The position numbers were made by a program, and so were the translations under genes. A model generated the notes under the pieces. The model made no database searches and was not told where the DNA came from. It saw only the letters and a list, made by a program, of their open reading frames with translations. Of a stretch of 64,000 bases of DNA, positions 9,153-17,061 are shown piece by piece. Numbering within the stretch: the stretch's first letter is position 1; each line of letters begins with the position of its first letter. Source of the DNA: Bradyrhizobium australiense (GTDB lineage: Bacteria; Pseudomonadota; Alphaproteobacteria; Rhizobiales; Xanthobacteraceae); NCBI RefSeq assembly GCF_013114825.1, contig NZ_JAAVLX010000001.1:248001-312000 (forward strand), read 5' to 3'.

Positions 9153-9794
9153 ATGGCGAAGCAAGGGCAAACCAGCGGCCAGCGGCACGGGGGCAAGGAT
9201 TCTGACAGCAAGGATCTCGAAGGGCTGACGGTCGCCGCCAGGGAAGCGGTCAATCGCACCCCGGCCGGAAAGGGACTGCCTCCAGTCCATCTGTGGAATC
9301 CGCCGTTCTGCGGCGATCTCGACATACGAATCGCCAGCGATGGTACGTGGTTCTACATGGGGACGCCAATCGGGCGGCCGGCGTTGGTGCGGCTGTTTTC
9401 GACCATCCTCAAGCGCGAGGAGGGCAAGCACTTTCTCGTGACTCCCGTCGAGAAGGTCGGTATCCGCGTCGACGATGCGCCGTTCCTGGCGGTGGAGATG
9501 CAAAACGAGGCCGGCGATCGCGGCCGGCTGTTGCGCTTCCGCACCAACGTTGACGACTGGGTGCTATGCGATTCCGCCCATCGCCTGCGCTTCGAGATGG
9601 CCGACGACGGCGGGCTGACGCCCTATCTGCACGTCCGCGCCGATCTGTGGGCGAAAGTGACGCGTGCGCTCTATTACGATCTGGTTGACATGGGAGAAGA
9701 GCGGGTGGTCGATGGTCAGCCGATGTTCGGCATCGAGTCCGGCGGCGAGTTCTTTGCCATGGCGGACGCGAAGCAGGTGAGGGACGCGGTTTGA
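9153..9794 (+). CDS. DUF1285 domain-containing protein
   Basis: This 213-residue protein matches the DUF1285 family by its core motifs: PPVHLWNPPFCGDLDIRIASDGTW split near residues 42-62, then YMGTPIGRPALVRLFSTIL and EDDGG-like turns further on. The function of the family is not established. The frame is open from 9108, but the ATG at 9153 (MAKQGQ) gives the expected family N-terminus. Its stop overlaps the NUDIX gene start by four bases (TTGA), so translation is probably coupled. It heads a five-gene chain on the plus strand. Confidence 0.8.
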   Translation: MAKQGQTSGQRHGGKDSDSKDLEGLTVAAREAVNRTPAGKGLPPVHLWNPPFCGDLDIRIASDGTWFYMGTPIGRPALVRLFSTILKREEGKHFLVTPVEKVGIRVDDAPFLAVEMQNEAGDRGRLLRFRTNVDDWVLCDSAHRLRFEMADDGGLTPYLHVRADLWAKVTRALYYDLVDMGEERVVDGQPMFGIESGGEFFAMADAKQVRDAV

Positions 9795-10465
9795 ACGAGC
9801 CGATGCTGAAGAAGATGGAGGCGGCTCCGATCAACTCGACGGAGTTCTTCGCGCGGACCAAGACCCGGTTAAACTTCGACGTGCCGCCCGGCCTGGTCGA
9901 TCCCAACATCATTCCGAAGACGGGCGATGCGGGCAACGACCGCATGCTCGAGATCGTGGCGCGCGAGCAGCCGGTCCGTCCGGCGGCGGTCTTGATCCCG
10001 GTAGTCAATCACCGCGAGCCAACGGTGTTGCTGACGCAGCGCTCGCCGCATCTTTCCAGCCACGCTGGCCAGATTTCCTTTCCGGGCGGCAAGATCGATG
10101 CAACCGACGCTTCCCCGCTCGACGCCGCCTTGCGCGAGGCGGAAGAGGAAATAGGCCTCAAGCGCGAGTTCATTGAGCCGATCGGCTATCTCGACCTCTA
10201 TGGAACCGCCTTCGGATTTCGCATCCTGCCGACGGTGGCGCGTGTGAAGCCCGGCTTTGACCTGACGATCAACGAAGGCGAGGTGGTCGATGCCTTCGAG
10301 GTGCCGCTGGCGTTTCTGATGAATCCCGAGAACCATCAGATCCATGCCAAGGAATTCCGCGGCATCGAGCGCTCCTTTTACGCCATGCCGTTCGCCGAGC
10401 GCTACATCTGGGGCGCGACCGCAGGAATCTTGCGCGTGCTGTATGAGCGGATTTATCTCGCATGA
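9791..10465 (+). CDS. nudL: NUDIX hydrolase, CoA pyrophosphatase type
   Basis: The 224-residue protein carries the Nudix box near residues 98-120 (GGKIDATD, then LREAEEEIGL), followed by the LPTVARVKPGF and VPLAFLMNPENH motifs seen in CoA pyrophosphatases of the YeaB/NudL group. It is expected to cleave CoA or acyl-CoA to phosphopantetheine and 3',5'-ADP. The start is TTG at 9791 overlapping the preceding stop, or ATG at 9803. Its stop in turn overlaps the DUF6111 gene by four bases. Confidence 0.85.
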   Translation: MNEPMLKKMEAAPINSTEFFARTKTRLNFDVPPGLVDPNIIPKTGDAGNDRMLEIVAREQPVRPAAVLIPVVNHREPTVLLTQRSPHLSSHAGQISFPGGKIDATDASPLDAALREAEEEIGLKREFIEPIGYLDLYGTAFGFRILPTVARVKPGFDLTINEGEVVDAFEVPLAFLMNPENHQIHAKEFRGIERSFYAMPFAERYIWGATAGILRVLYERIYLA

Positions 10466-10725
10466 TCCGTCCGATTCTGACCGAAATCGGAATTTTCCTG
10501 ATCCCGTTCGCGGTCTATGCGCTGTTCCTGGTTGCCACCCGTTCCGGCGTCTTCGCGTCCTCCTCCTGGCCGGTGCATCTTGTCGCCAAACTGGTGCTGG
10601 GATCGCTGCTCTTGGTCGTGATCAGCTTCGTCCTGCTCGCGCAATTCTCCGGCGCGCCGCCGAATTCGACCTACATTCCCGCGCATATCGAAAACGGCAA
10701 GCTGGTTCCCGGAGTTGAGAAATGA
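10462..10725 (+). CDS. DUF6111 family small membrane protein
   Basis: This 87-residue protein has two membrane helices (about residues 8-28 and 42-62) and a short polar C-terminal tail with the PPNSTYIPAHIENGKLVPG motif typical of DUF6111. The function is unknown. It is wedged between the NUDIX and cca genes with four-base overlaps on both sides, so it is surely translated with them. Whether it helps either enzyme is not known. Confidence 0.85.
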   Translation: MIRPILTEIGIFLIPFAVYALFLVATRSGVFASSSWPVHLVAKLVLGSLLLVVISFVLLAQFSGAPPNSTYIPAHIENGKLVPGVEK

Positions 10726-11981
10726 GCGAGGCACGCGTGCTGTCGGACGCGCCCTGGCTCAGATCAGGTCCAGCCGCGCGCGTGCTTGCGTTGCTCAATG
10801 GCGATGGCGAGGAAGCCCGCGTGATCGGCGGCGCCGTGCGCAATGCGCTTCTGAAAATTCCCCTCGGCGACATCGATATCGCGACGACCGCGTTGCCCGA
10901 CGAGGTCGTCCGCCGCGCCAAGGCGGCCGGCATCAAATGCGTCCCGACCGGGATTGACCACGGCACGGTCACGCTGGTCGTCGAATCCCATCCATTCGAG
11001 GTCACGACCTTGCGCGAGGATACCGAGACCTTTGGCCGCAAGGCCAGGGTTGCGTTCGGGCGCGACTGGGTTCGCGACGCGGAACGGCGCGACTTCACGA
11101 TCAACGGGCTTTCGGTCGATGCCGAGGGCGTCGTGCATGACCATGTCGGCGGGCTTGCCGATATCGAAGCCAAGCGCGTGCGCTTCATCGGCGATGCCGG
11201 CCAGCGTATTGCCGAGGATTATTTGCGCATCCTGCGCTTCTTCCGCATGCATGCCGCCTACGGGGCGGGCGAGCCCGACCGTGCCGGATATCTCGCGTGC
11301 ATCGACGGGCGTGCGGGGCTTTCCAACCTTTCCGCCGAACGCGTGCGCATGGAGATATTGAAGCTGTTGGTCGCTGAAGGAGCCGCGGTTGCGTTGCAGG
11401 CGATGGCGGATGCCGGCCTGCTGCTGCTGATCTTCGGCGGCGTCACCTACACGGCGACGTTCGCGGCGATGATCGCGGCCGAACGGGCGCTGGGGCTGTC
11501 GCCGAGCGCCGTGCGTCGGCTCGCTGCGCTCACGGTCGCCGTTACCGAGGACGCCAGGCGCGTCTCGGCACGGCTTCGTCTTTCCAATGCGGAAGCCAAA
11601 GCGCTGGATTCGATGGGCCATCGCTGGTGGCGGCTTGCGAGCAAAGACGACGCGCGAGCGCGGCAGCTTCTCTATCGGCTCGGCGAGGATCCCTATCGCG
11701 ACCGGCTTATGCTGGCATGGGCGCGGGCAGGCGGCGTCGGTTATGGTGCCGCGCGATGGCATGAGCTCGCAACGTTGCCGCAGCGCTGGAGCGCGCCGAA
11801 ATTTCCACTGAAGGCGGCCGACTTTATCTCCCGCGGCATTGCCGAGGGTCCCGGCCTTGGTCACGTGCTGACGCTTGCGGAAGACGCCTGGTTGGCCGCG
11901 GATTTTCCGCTTGAACCATCGGCGCTTGCCGCAATTGCCGACCAGGCCGCCGCCCGTTTCACCCGAGATCACCGGTTGTGA
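10722..11981 (+). CDS. cca: CCA tRNA nucleotidyltransferase
   Basis: The 419-residue protein begins with the class II nucleotidyltransferase head: IGGAVRNALL near residue 26, then the catalytic DIDIAT near 40-45, and the flexible-loop RRDFTINGLS near 119-128. It adds or repairs the 3' CCA of tRNA. There is no HD phosphohydrolase motif, so it is the simple form usual in alphaproteobacteria. The start overlaps the DUF6111 stop and the end overlaps the TauE gene, each by four bases. A poly(A) polymerase role is possible for this superfamily but less likely. Confidence 0.88.
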   Translation: MSEARVLSDAPWLRSGPAARVLALLNGDGEEARVIGGAVRNALLKIPLGDIDIATTALPDEVVRRAKAAGIKCVPTGIDHGTVTLVVESHPFEVTTLREDTETFGRKARVAFGRDWVRDAERRDFTINGLSVDAEGVVHDHVGGLADIEAKRVRFIGDAGQRIAEDYLRILRFFRMHAAYGAGEPDRAGYLACIDGRAGLSNLSAERVRMEILKLLVAEGAAVALQAMADAGLLLLIFGGVTYTATFAAMIAAERALGLSPSAVRRLAALTVAVTEDARRVSARLRLSNAEAKALDSMGHRWWRLASKDDARARQLLYRLGEDPYRDRLMLAWARAGGVGYGAARWHELATLPQRWSAPKFPLKAADFISRGIAEGPGLGHVLTLAEDAWLAADFPLEPSALAAIADQAAARFTRDHRL

Positions 11982-12739
11982 ATATTCTGGGCGGCTTCGC
12001 CGACATTTCGCTCGGTCAACTCGTGCTGGTTGGCGGCATAGCGCTATTGGCCTCCGTTGTCGGCGGGCTTGCCGGCTATGGCACCGGCGCCTTGATGCCG
12101 CTGGTGCTGGTGCCGCTGGTTGGCGCCGAGCCGGTGGTGCCGATCATCGCGATCTCAGCGATCTTCACCAATATCAGCCGCTTCGTGGCGTATTTCCGCT
12201 ACGCCGACCGGCGGCGCGCGTTGATCGTGGTCGGCGGCGCCATGCTGAGTACGGCGCTCGGCGCCTATGGGTACACGCGGCTGACCAGCGGCGGCGCGGC
12301 ATTCGTGATCGGCAGCATGCTGATCCTGAGCGTGCCGCTACGCCGGCTGGCCAAGCACCGTGACATCAGGATCGGCGATACCGGCCTCGGTGTCAGCGCA
12401 GCAGGTTATGGCGTGGTGGTCGGCGGCACATCCGGTTCGGGGGTGATCCTGCTGTCGTTATTGATGGCGTCCGGTCTTGAGGGGGCTGCCGTGATCGCTA
12501 CCGACGCGGTGATCTCGGTCGTGACTGGTCTGATCAAGATTTCGGTGTTCGGCCTTGCAGGCGTCGTTACCGCGCAAGTATTGGCTTTCGCCCTCCTGAT
12601 CGGCGCCATCGCGATTCCCGGCGCGTTCCTCGCCAAGGCCTTCGTCGAGCGCATGCCGGTGCATGTCCACACCGCGATCCTGGACGCCGCCGTGATTGTC
12701 GGCGGCGTCGTTATGATAGCCGCGGCGCTGCGGCACTGA
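11978..12739 (+). CDS. TauE/SafE family transporter (sulfite exporter-like)
   Basis: This 253-residue, very hydrophobic protein has about eight membrane helices and a duplicated TauE/SafE layout, with GGLAGYGTGALMPLVLVPL near residues 30-48 and AAGYGVVVGGTSGSGV near 143-158. The family exports sulfonates or sulfite, but the substrate here cannot be told. It starts with GTG in a GTGA overlap with the cca stop, ending the five-gene chain. No terminator was recognised after it. Confidence 0.8.
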   Translation: MNILGGFADISLGQLVLVGGIALLASVVGGLAGYGTGALMPLVLVPLVGAEPVVPIIAISAIFTNISRFVAYFRYADRRRALIVVGGAMLSTALGAYGYTRLTSGGAAFVIGSMLILSVPLRRLAKHRDIRIGDTGLGVSAAGYGVVVGGTSGSGVILLSLLMASGLEGAAVIATDAVISVVTGLIKISVFGLAGVVTAQVLAFALLIGAIAIPGAFLAKAFVERMPVHVHTAILDAAVIVGGVVMIAAALRH

Positions 12740-12966
12740 AGGGGTCAACGCATGAGCGATGCCGTGCGGATCGGGAAGCAGTTGATGTTCGGTAAGTTGC
12801 GGACCAGCGCAACGCTGCACAGGAAGCCGACCGGACGGTACTTCACCCGAATTCGTTCCATCTGATGCAGCGCCAGGCTGCTGAACGCGCTGACCCGGCT
12901 GGCCAGATCGTCCAGTTGAGCATGTGATGGCGGCGGCGAGCCGACAACGGAATTTCAGACGCTCTG
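12740..12966. other. intergenic region between convergent genes, nothing certain
   Basis: These 227 bases lie between the TauE gene and the convergent HAD gene. A plus-strand frame from the ATG at 12752 gives 37 residues (MSDAVRIGKQL...), and the minus strand has an uninterrupted stretch ending near 12752. Neither has a good ribosome site or a recognisable family. It may hold a decayed gene. No repeat family seen elsewhere in the window was recognised here. Confidence 0.4.
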
Positions 12967-13695
12967 CTAGCCCCTGTAGGGCAGAAGTTCCGTCAGCGAG
13001 CGGATGATGCGGTCGGGCTTCACGGTTGAATCCGGCGGCAGGCCATCGCCATGCACGTCGATCCAGATAGCATAGATGCCGAGCCGCTGCGGCGCCACGA
13101 CTTCCCATTCGAGGTTGTCGCCGATCATCCAGGTCTCGGGCGCGGTGACGCCGAGCGCCTGCATCGCGTGCAGATAGGCGCGCTCGTCCGGCTTGCCGAA
13201 CCCATGCTCGCCCTCGATCTGGATGTGATCGAAGCGGTGCGACAGCGCAAAGCGTTCGACCTTGGCGCGCTGCGCGCCCGCGGCGCCGTTCGTCACCAGC
13301 GCCAGCTTGACGCCGCGGGCCTTCAGTTCGTCGATGGCATCATGCGCGCCGGGGAAGACGAACATTTCTTCTTCGCGGTAGGCGGTGAAGCGATCGGCGA
13401 GCCGTATCGCGAGGTCTTCAGGCAGCACGTGGCCGCCCTCGGCGAGCGCAGTAAATCCGTTCCTGACGGTGACGCGCCGCGCCTCATCCAGTTTCAGCCG
13501 CCATTCGGCTTCGGCAACGGCCCAGAATTTGCGCGCTGAATCCAGAACGGCGGCGGCGACCTGCTGCGAGGTCAGCGGCCCGAATTCGGCGGCAAATTCG
13601 GACGTTACATTGTGCCAGGCGATCTCGGGACGTCCATAGGCCGACAGGATGGTGTCGTCCATGTCGATCAGCATCGCGCGGGGCAGGTGGGTCAT
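12967..13695 (-). CDS. HAD family hydrolase
   Basis: The 242-residue protein has the HAD nucleophile motif I near residues 9-15 (LIDMDDT, nucleophile and acid Asp). Motif II is LVTNGA near 136, and the motif III/IV region is GKPDERAYLHAM then WMIGDNLEWEV near 200. A four-helix cap sits between motifs I and II, as in the YjjG/REG-2-like phosphatase group. The substrate is unknown; nucleotide or sugar monophosphates are typical. It is a single gene on the minus strand. Confidence 0.85.
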   Translation of the reverse strand: MTHLPRAMLIDMDDTILSAYGRPEIAWHNVTSEFAAEFGPLTSQQVAAAVLDSARKFWAVAEAEWRLKLDEARRVTVRNGFTALAEGGHVLPEDLAIRLADRFTAYREEEMFVFPGAHDAIDELKARGVKLALVTNGAAGAQRAKVERFALSHRFDHIQIEGEHGFGKPDERAYLHAMQALGVTAPETWMIGDNLEWEVVAPQRLGIYAIWIDVHGDGLPPDSTVKPDRIIRSLTELLPYRG

Positions 13696-13797
13696 TGTTT
13701 GGCGGTCATCTCACTTCGAGCGGCATCGGCCGCGGCAAGCAGCGGCGGACTTGCCGCGAATATCAGATCACCCGCACCGGGTCCAATTCCCCGAAAC

Positions 13798-13830
13798 GAC
13801 GCCGCCGGACCATTAAATCCCGGCGGCGTC
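13798..13830 (-). terminator. Rho-independent terminator candidate
   Basis: A perfect 11-base stem (GACGCCGCCGG with CCGGCGGCGTC) encloses an 11-base loop. It lies 10 bases beyond the stop of the DUF2158 gene. On the minus strand the stem is followed by GTTTCGG, a weak U-tract. It probably ends transcription of the DUF2158 gene. Confidence 0.6.
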
Positions 13831-13839
13831 AAAAGTCCC

Positions 13840-14085
13840 TTACGCAACCTTGTTGGCTCGGTCGTCCTCTTCTTCGTCTTCCTCTTCGTCTTCGTCGTCT
13901 TCTTCCTCGTCGTCGGACGTCTCGGCTTCGGCGAGCTCTAGGACGGCAAGCGGCAGCGTCTCGCGGAACAGATCCCCTTCATTGCCCATCCATACGCACG
14001 CAACGTTGCCGTCTTTGACCTCCACCACAGTGAGAGGATGGCCGCCGGACTTCAGAATGACGACGTCGCCTGGTTTCAAATCCAT
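13840..14085 (-). CDS. YodC/DUF2158-like protein with a very acidic tail
   Basis: The first 50 of 81 residues form a DUF2158-type beta domain (DLKPGDVVILKSGGHPLTVVE near residues 2-22, then CVWMGNEGD). The rest is an acidic tail in which 18 consecutive residues are Asp or Glu, ending in RANKVA. A clear AAGGAG ribosome site precedes the ATG at 14085. DUF2158 proteins are small and uncharacterised; the SH3-like fold and tail suggest a protein- or metal-binding role, but this is inference. A terminator hairpin follows. Confidence 0.8.
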   Translation of the reverse strand: MDLKPGDVVILKSGGHPLTVVEVKDGNVACVWMGNEGDLFRETLPLAVLELAEAETSDDEEEDDEDEEEDEEEDDRANKVA

Positions 14086-14154
14086 GATCTACTCCTTGGA
14101 TTGCATGACACGAATCGCACCCTAGCGATCAGTCATGACAACGCGATCATGCGA

Positions 14155-15042
14155 TCATGGCCACTTTACCTCTGGCGGCATCGACGAGAGAATGGAATCC
14201 ACATTGCCGCCGGTCTTTAGCCCGAAAATCGTGCCGCGGTCGTAGAGCAGGTTGAACTCGACGTAGCGCCCGCGCCGGATCAACTGTTCCTCGCGCTCGG
14301 CAGCATTCCAGGGAAGGGCGAAATTGCGGCGGACCAGTTCGGGATAGATTTTCAGGAAGGCGCGGCCGACCTCCTGGGTGAAGGCAAGGTCGGCGTCCCA
14401 ATCGCCGGAATCGTGCCAGTCGTAGAAGATGCCACCGATACCGCGCGCTTCCTTGCGATGCGGCAAATAAAAATATTCGTCGCACCATTTTTTATATTTG
14501 TCGTAGTCGGCGACGCTGTTCGATCCGCCGCAGGCCTCTTTCATCGCCTTATGGAAGGCCAGCGTATCGGGGTCTTTCTGCGTGCGCCGGCGGTCGAGCA
14601 CCGGCGTCAGATCCGCCCCGCCGCCGAACCACGCCTTGGTGGTGACCACGAAGCGGGTGTTCATGTGCACCGCCGGCACATGCGGGTTGCGCATGTGCGC
14701 GATCAGCGAAATGCCCGACGCCCAGAACCTGGGATCGTCGGCTGCGCCCGGAATTTGTGCGCGGAACTCGGGTGCGAACTCGCCATGCACGGTCGAGCAG
14801 TGCACGCCGACTTTTTCGAACAGCCGCCCGCGCATCATTGACATCAGGCCGCCGCCGCCGGGCTTGCCAGTGTGGTCGGTGCGATCCCAGGGCGTGCGCA
14901 CGAAGCGCCCAGCCTCGCCGGGATAGAGGGCAGGCGGCGCGTCGACTTCGAGCCGCTCGAAAGCCGCGCAGATGTCGTTGCGCAATGCTTCGAACCAACT
15001 CCGCGCCTTCGTTTTGCGGTCCTCGATGAGGGACATATCCAT
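14155..15042 (-). CDS. hemF: oxygen-dependent coproporphyrinogen III oxidase
   Basis: This 295-residue enzyme oxidatively decarboxylates coproporphyrinogen III to protoporphyrinogen IX in aerobic haem synthesis. The hallmarks are present: [14 protein letters not shown] near residues 116-129, [10 protein letters not shown] near 137-146, and the C-terminal [16 protein letters not shown] then GLKTGGN and SMPP motifs. The length is normal for the family. It starts six bases after the queD stop and could share its transcript. Confidence 0.95.
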   Translation of the reverse strand: MDMSLIEDRKTKARSWFEALRNDICAAFERLEVDAPPALYPGEAGRFVRTPWDRTDHTGKPGGGGLMSMMRGRLFEKVGVHCSTVHGEFAPEFRAQIPGAADDPRFWASGISLIAHMRNPHVPAVHMNTRFVVTTKAWFGGGADLTPVLDRRRTQKDPDTLAFHKAMKEACGGSNSVADYDKYKKWCDEYFYLPHRKEARGIGGIFYDWHDSGDWDADLAFTQEVGRAFLKIYPELVRRNFALPWNAAEREEQLIRRGRYVEFNLLYDRGTIFGLKTGGNVDSILSSMPPEVKWP

Positions 15043-15048
15043 TGGCGT

Positions 15049-15414
15049 TCAGCCCTGCGGTCCGAAATAAGTGCAGCTCTCGTTACAACTGTCGCGGTGA
15101 ACGCTGACGCGTGTGACCTTGCCGGCGTGCTGGACCCGCTCGAAGATGTAGCGTGAAATATTTTCCAGCGTCGGCGTCCCCACCGCCTCGACCTTGTTGA
15201 GGAGCTTGTGGTCGAGTGCTTTCCGGACCTCTTCCATGCTGCGCTCCAGCAGGCCGAGATCGAGCACCATGCCGGTTTCCGGGTCGGGCGTTCCACGCAC
15301 GCTCACTTCGGCGCGAAAAGAGTGGCCGTGAATTTCCTCGCTGGCCGCGCCGAAGGTCGTGCCCTTGAGGGAATGCGCAGCTTCAAAGCGAAACGATTTC
15401 GTCAGTTCCCACAT
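15049..15414 (-). CDS. queD: QueD-like 6-carboxytetrahydropterin synthase with altered active-site residues
   Basis: The 121-residue protein keeps the PTPS fold marks: FRFEAAHSL near residue 9 with zinc-ligand His, EIHGHSF near 28-34, and LDHKLLN near 73-79. The next gene is queE, placing it in queuosine precursor synthesis. The catalytic Cys expected four residues before HGH is replaced by Ser (SEEIHGH), and the usual C-terminal KETC is RDSC, so Glu is replaced by Asp. The only cysteines are in the C-terminal SCNESC. The protein is therefore called QueD-like with some caution on its exact reaction. Confidence 0.82.
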   Translation of the reverse strand: MWELTKSFRFEAAHSLKGTTFGAASEEIHGHSFRAEVSVRGTPDPETGMVLDLGLLERSMEEVRKALDHKLLNKVEAVGTPTLENISRYIFERVQHAGKVTRVSVHRDSCNESCTYFGPQG

Positions 15415-15429
15415 CTGAAAATCTAAATC

Positions 15430-16062
15430 CTATCTGATGCCGAGTGTCTTGTGCGTCTGCAGGCTGAGGCGCCATTGCGGATGGCGCAGGCAGTAGTCGA
15501 TCGCACGCGCGGTGTTTTCGAGCACGTCGGGTCCATCCATCGGCTGCAGCGAAAAGCGCTCGAAATCGAGCCTCGCAAAATCATCCGGCGCCGCGCCTGC
15601 CTGAGGATAGACCAGTTTCAATTCGTGGCCGCGGCGCACCACGAGATCGGCGCCGACCTTCGGGCTGACGCAGACCCAGTCCATTCCCTCGGGCGGTTCG
15701 ATCGTGCCGTTGGTCTCGATGCCGATCGCAAAGCCGCGCGCATGCAGCGCATCGATGAAGGGCGGATCGACCTGCAGCAGGGGCTCGCCGCCGGTCAGGA
15801 CCACGTAGCGGTTGGTATTCTCGCCGGTCCATTGCCCGGCGATGACATCGGCGAGTTCATCCGCTGTGGCATAGCGGCCGCCGAGCGTGCCGTCGGTGCC
15901 GACAAAGTCGGTATCGCAGAACTGGCAGGTGGCGCTCACGCGGTCTTGTTCGCGACCGCTCCAGAGGTTGCAGCCGGAAAAACGGCAAAACACTGCCGCG
16001 CGGCCGGCATGCGCGCCTTCGCCCTGCAACGTCAGAAATATTTCCTTGACCGCGTAGCTCAC
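15430..16062 (-). CDS. queE: 7-carboxy-7-deazaguanine synthase (radical SAM)
   Basis: The 210-residue protein begins YAVKEIFLTLQGEGAHAGR, the QueE opening. Its radical-SAM cluster cysteines are in CRFSGCNLW and CQFCDTDF, spaced as in the CX14CX2C variant of QueE. It carries the LTGGEPLLQ SAM-binding motif near residue 88. It converts 6-carboxytetrahydropterin to 7-carboxy-7-deazaguanine, directly after QueD in the pathway. Its start overlaps the trmL stop by four bases, and queD follows 15 bases downstream. Confidence 0.93.
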   Translation of the reverse strand: MSYAVKEIFLTLQGEGAHAGRAAVFCRFSGCNLWSGREQDRVSATCQFCDTDFVGTDGTLGGRYATADELADVIAGQWTGENTNRYVVLTGGEPLLQVDPPFIDALHARGFAIGIETNGTIEPPEGMDWVCVSPKVGADLVVRRGHELKLVYPQAGAAPDDFARLDFERFSLQPMDGPDVLENTARAIDYCLRHPQWRLSLQTHKTLGIR

Positions 16063-16544
16063 ACCTTCTCCTCGGACCCGATCTCGCCAGCAATCGGATG
16101 ACCTGTCTGACGCATCGCCTCGCCTAATGCCATGGCGGCCGCCATCGCCACATTGAGCGAACGCAAGCCCGGCCTGATCGGGATCACCAGCCGGGCATCG
16201 GCCGCAGCGACGACCTCGTCGGTAACTCCTGCGGATTCCCGCCCGAACAGCAGGACGTCGTCACTTCGATAGCGGAAATCCAGATAGGAACCGGCTGCTT
16301 TGGTCGTAAACAGCACCAAGCGGGAACCAGCCTCGTTACGCCATTGCTCGAATTTTGACCATGAGTCGTGGCGGATAAGGGCGACGTGATCGAGGTAGTC
16401 CATTCCCGCCCGGCGGAAATGCCGGTCGGACGTCGGGAATCCCGCCGGCTCAATGATATGGGCGGTCGCGCCCAGGCAGGCACACAGGCGCAGAATCGTC
16501 CCGGTGTTCTGGGGGATATCGGGTTGGAAAAGCGCGATGTGCAT
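16059..16544 (-). CDS. trmL: tRNA (cytidine(34)-2'-O)-methyltransferase, SPOUT family
   Basis: The 161-residue protein has the TrmL opening MHIALFQPDIPQNTG, the IIEPAGFPTSDRHFRRAGMDYLD stretch near residues 35-57, and the knot motifs LLFGRESAGV and IPIRPGLRSLNVAMAAAMA. It methylates the ribose of the wobble base in tRNA-Leu. The ATG at 16544 matches the family start; an upstream TTG at 16553 is rejected. It lies five bases after the toxin-gene stop and overlaps queE, so wobble-base methylation and queuosine synthesis genes are co-transcribed. Confidence 0.92.
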   Translation of the reverse strand: MHIALFQPDIPQNTGTILRLCACLGATAHIIEPAGFPTSDRHFRRAGMDYLDHVALIRHDSWSKFEQWRNEAGSRLVLFTTKAAGSYLDFRYRSDDVLLFGRESAGVTDEVVAAADARLVIPIRPGLRSLNVAMAAAMALGEAMRQTGHPIAGEIGSEEKV

Positions 16545-16549
16545 TCGAA

Positions 16550-16834
16550 TCAAATTTGCTCATCCACAGGACGGCGCGCGGAATGCCGGATGTGAACGAT
16601 CCAGACATTGGCGTCCTCGACGAAATAACCGGTACGGATATCGCGCGACCAGGCGGCTCCGCAATTCCGGCGCTCTTGCATTGCGAATTCCCAGATAAGG
16701 CCGCGCGGCGATAAAGCGCATGTGTCAAATATCGCTAGACCCACCCGGTCAGCGGCGGCCGGATTCTCATTCGCGATATATTCCATGATTTCCCGGAGGT
16801 CGTCCCGCGCGCGGGGCGTAAACCGGAGCGTCAT
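16550..16834 (-). pseudogene. ParE/RelE-type toxin gene with two compensating frameshifts
   Basis: The open frame gives 94 residues. Its N-terminus (FTPRARDDLREIMEYIANEN) and C-terminus (YFVEDANVWIVHIRHSARRP) are clearly ParE-like. The middle, residues about 40-69, is unlike any ParE. Over the same stretch another frame reads FIAARPYLGIRNARAPELRS and then RLVARYPYR, which is the expected core. One indel near 16717 and a second near 16628 therefore put about 30 residues out of frame and restore the tail. The product keeps its length but probably lacks toxin activity. The start overlaps the antitoxin stop by four bases. Confidence 0.75.
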
Positions 16835-17061
16835 GAACCGTGTTGCTTGAAAAGAGCGGCGATCTCGCCTGCCGATACGGCCTCACCACGCTTGGCTTGG
16901 GCGACGCCCTCTTGAATCGCCGCCCACTCGTCGTCATCGGGACGATAAAGCTCGCCCTCGCGGGCTTCCAGAGCAAGCAACATCTGGGCGGCATCTTCCT
17001 GCCGTTCCCGCGGCCAGGTCAGCACACGCTCGATAACCTCTTTCACCTGATCCTCTGTCAT
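16831..17061 (-). CDS. antitoxin of a ParE-like module
   Basis: The 76-residue acidic protein (MTEDQVKEVIERVLTWP start) is mostly helical. Its C-terminal half, DDEWAAIQEGVAQAKRGE then AGEIAALFKQHG, has the addiction-module helix pattern of RelB/ParD-like antitoxins. It is intact and overlaps the toxin gene by four bases. A TTG six bases upstream is an alternative start. Such antitoxins usually repress their own operon; no clear operator was found. Confidence 0.75.
   Translation of the reverse strand: MTEDQVKEVIERVLTWPRERQEDAAQMLLALEAREGELYRPDDDEWAAIQEGVAQAKRGEAVSAGEIAALFKQHGS

Noticed and set aside
12752..12865. 37-codon plus-strand frame MSDAVRIGKQL...
   Set aside because: No ribosome site or family; mentioned only as part of an unassigned junction.
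16551..16553. TTG as the trmL start, giving a TTGA overlap with the toxin stop
   Set aside because: The ATG at 16544 gives the canonical TrmL N-terminus (MHIALFQPDIPQNTG), so the overlap reading is not needed.
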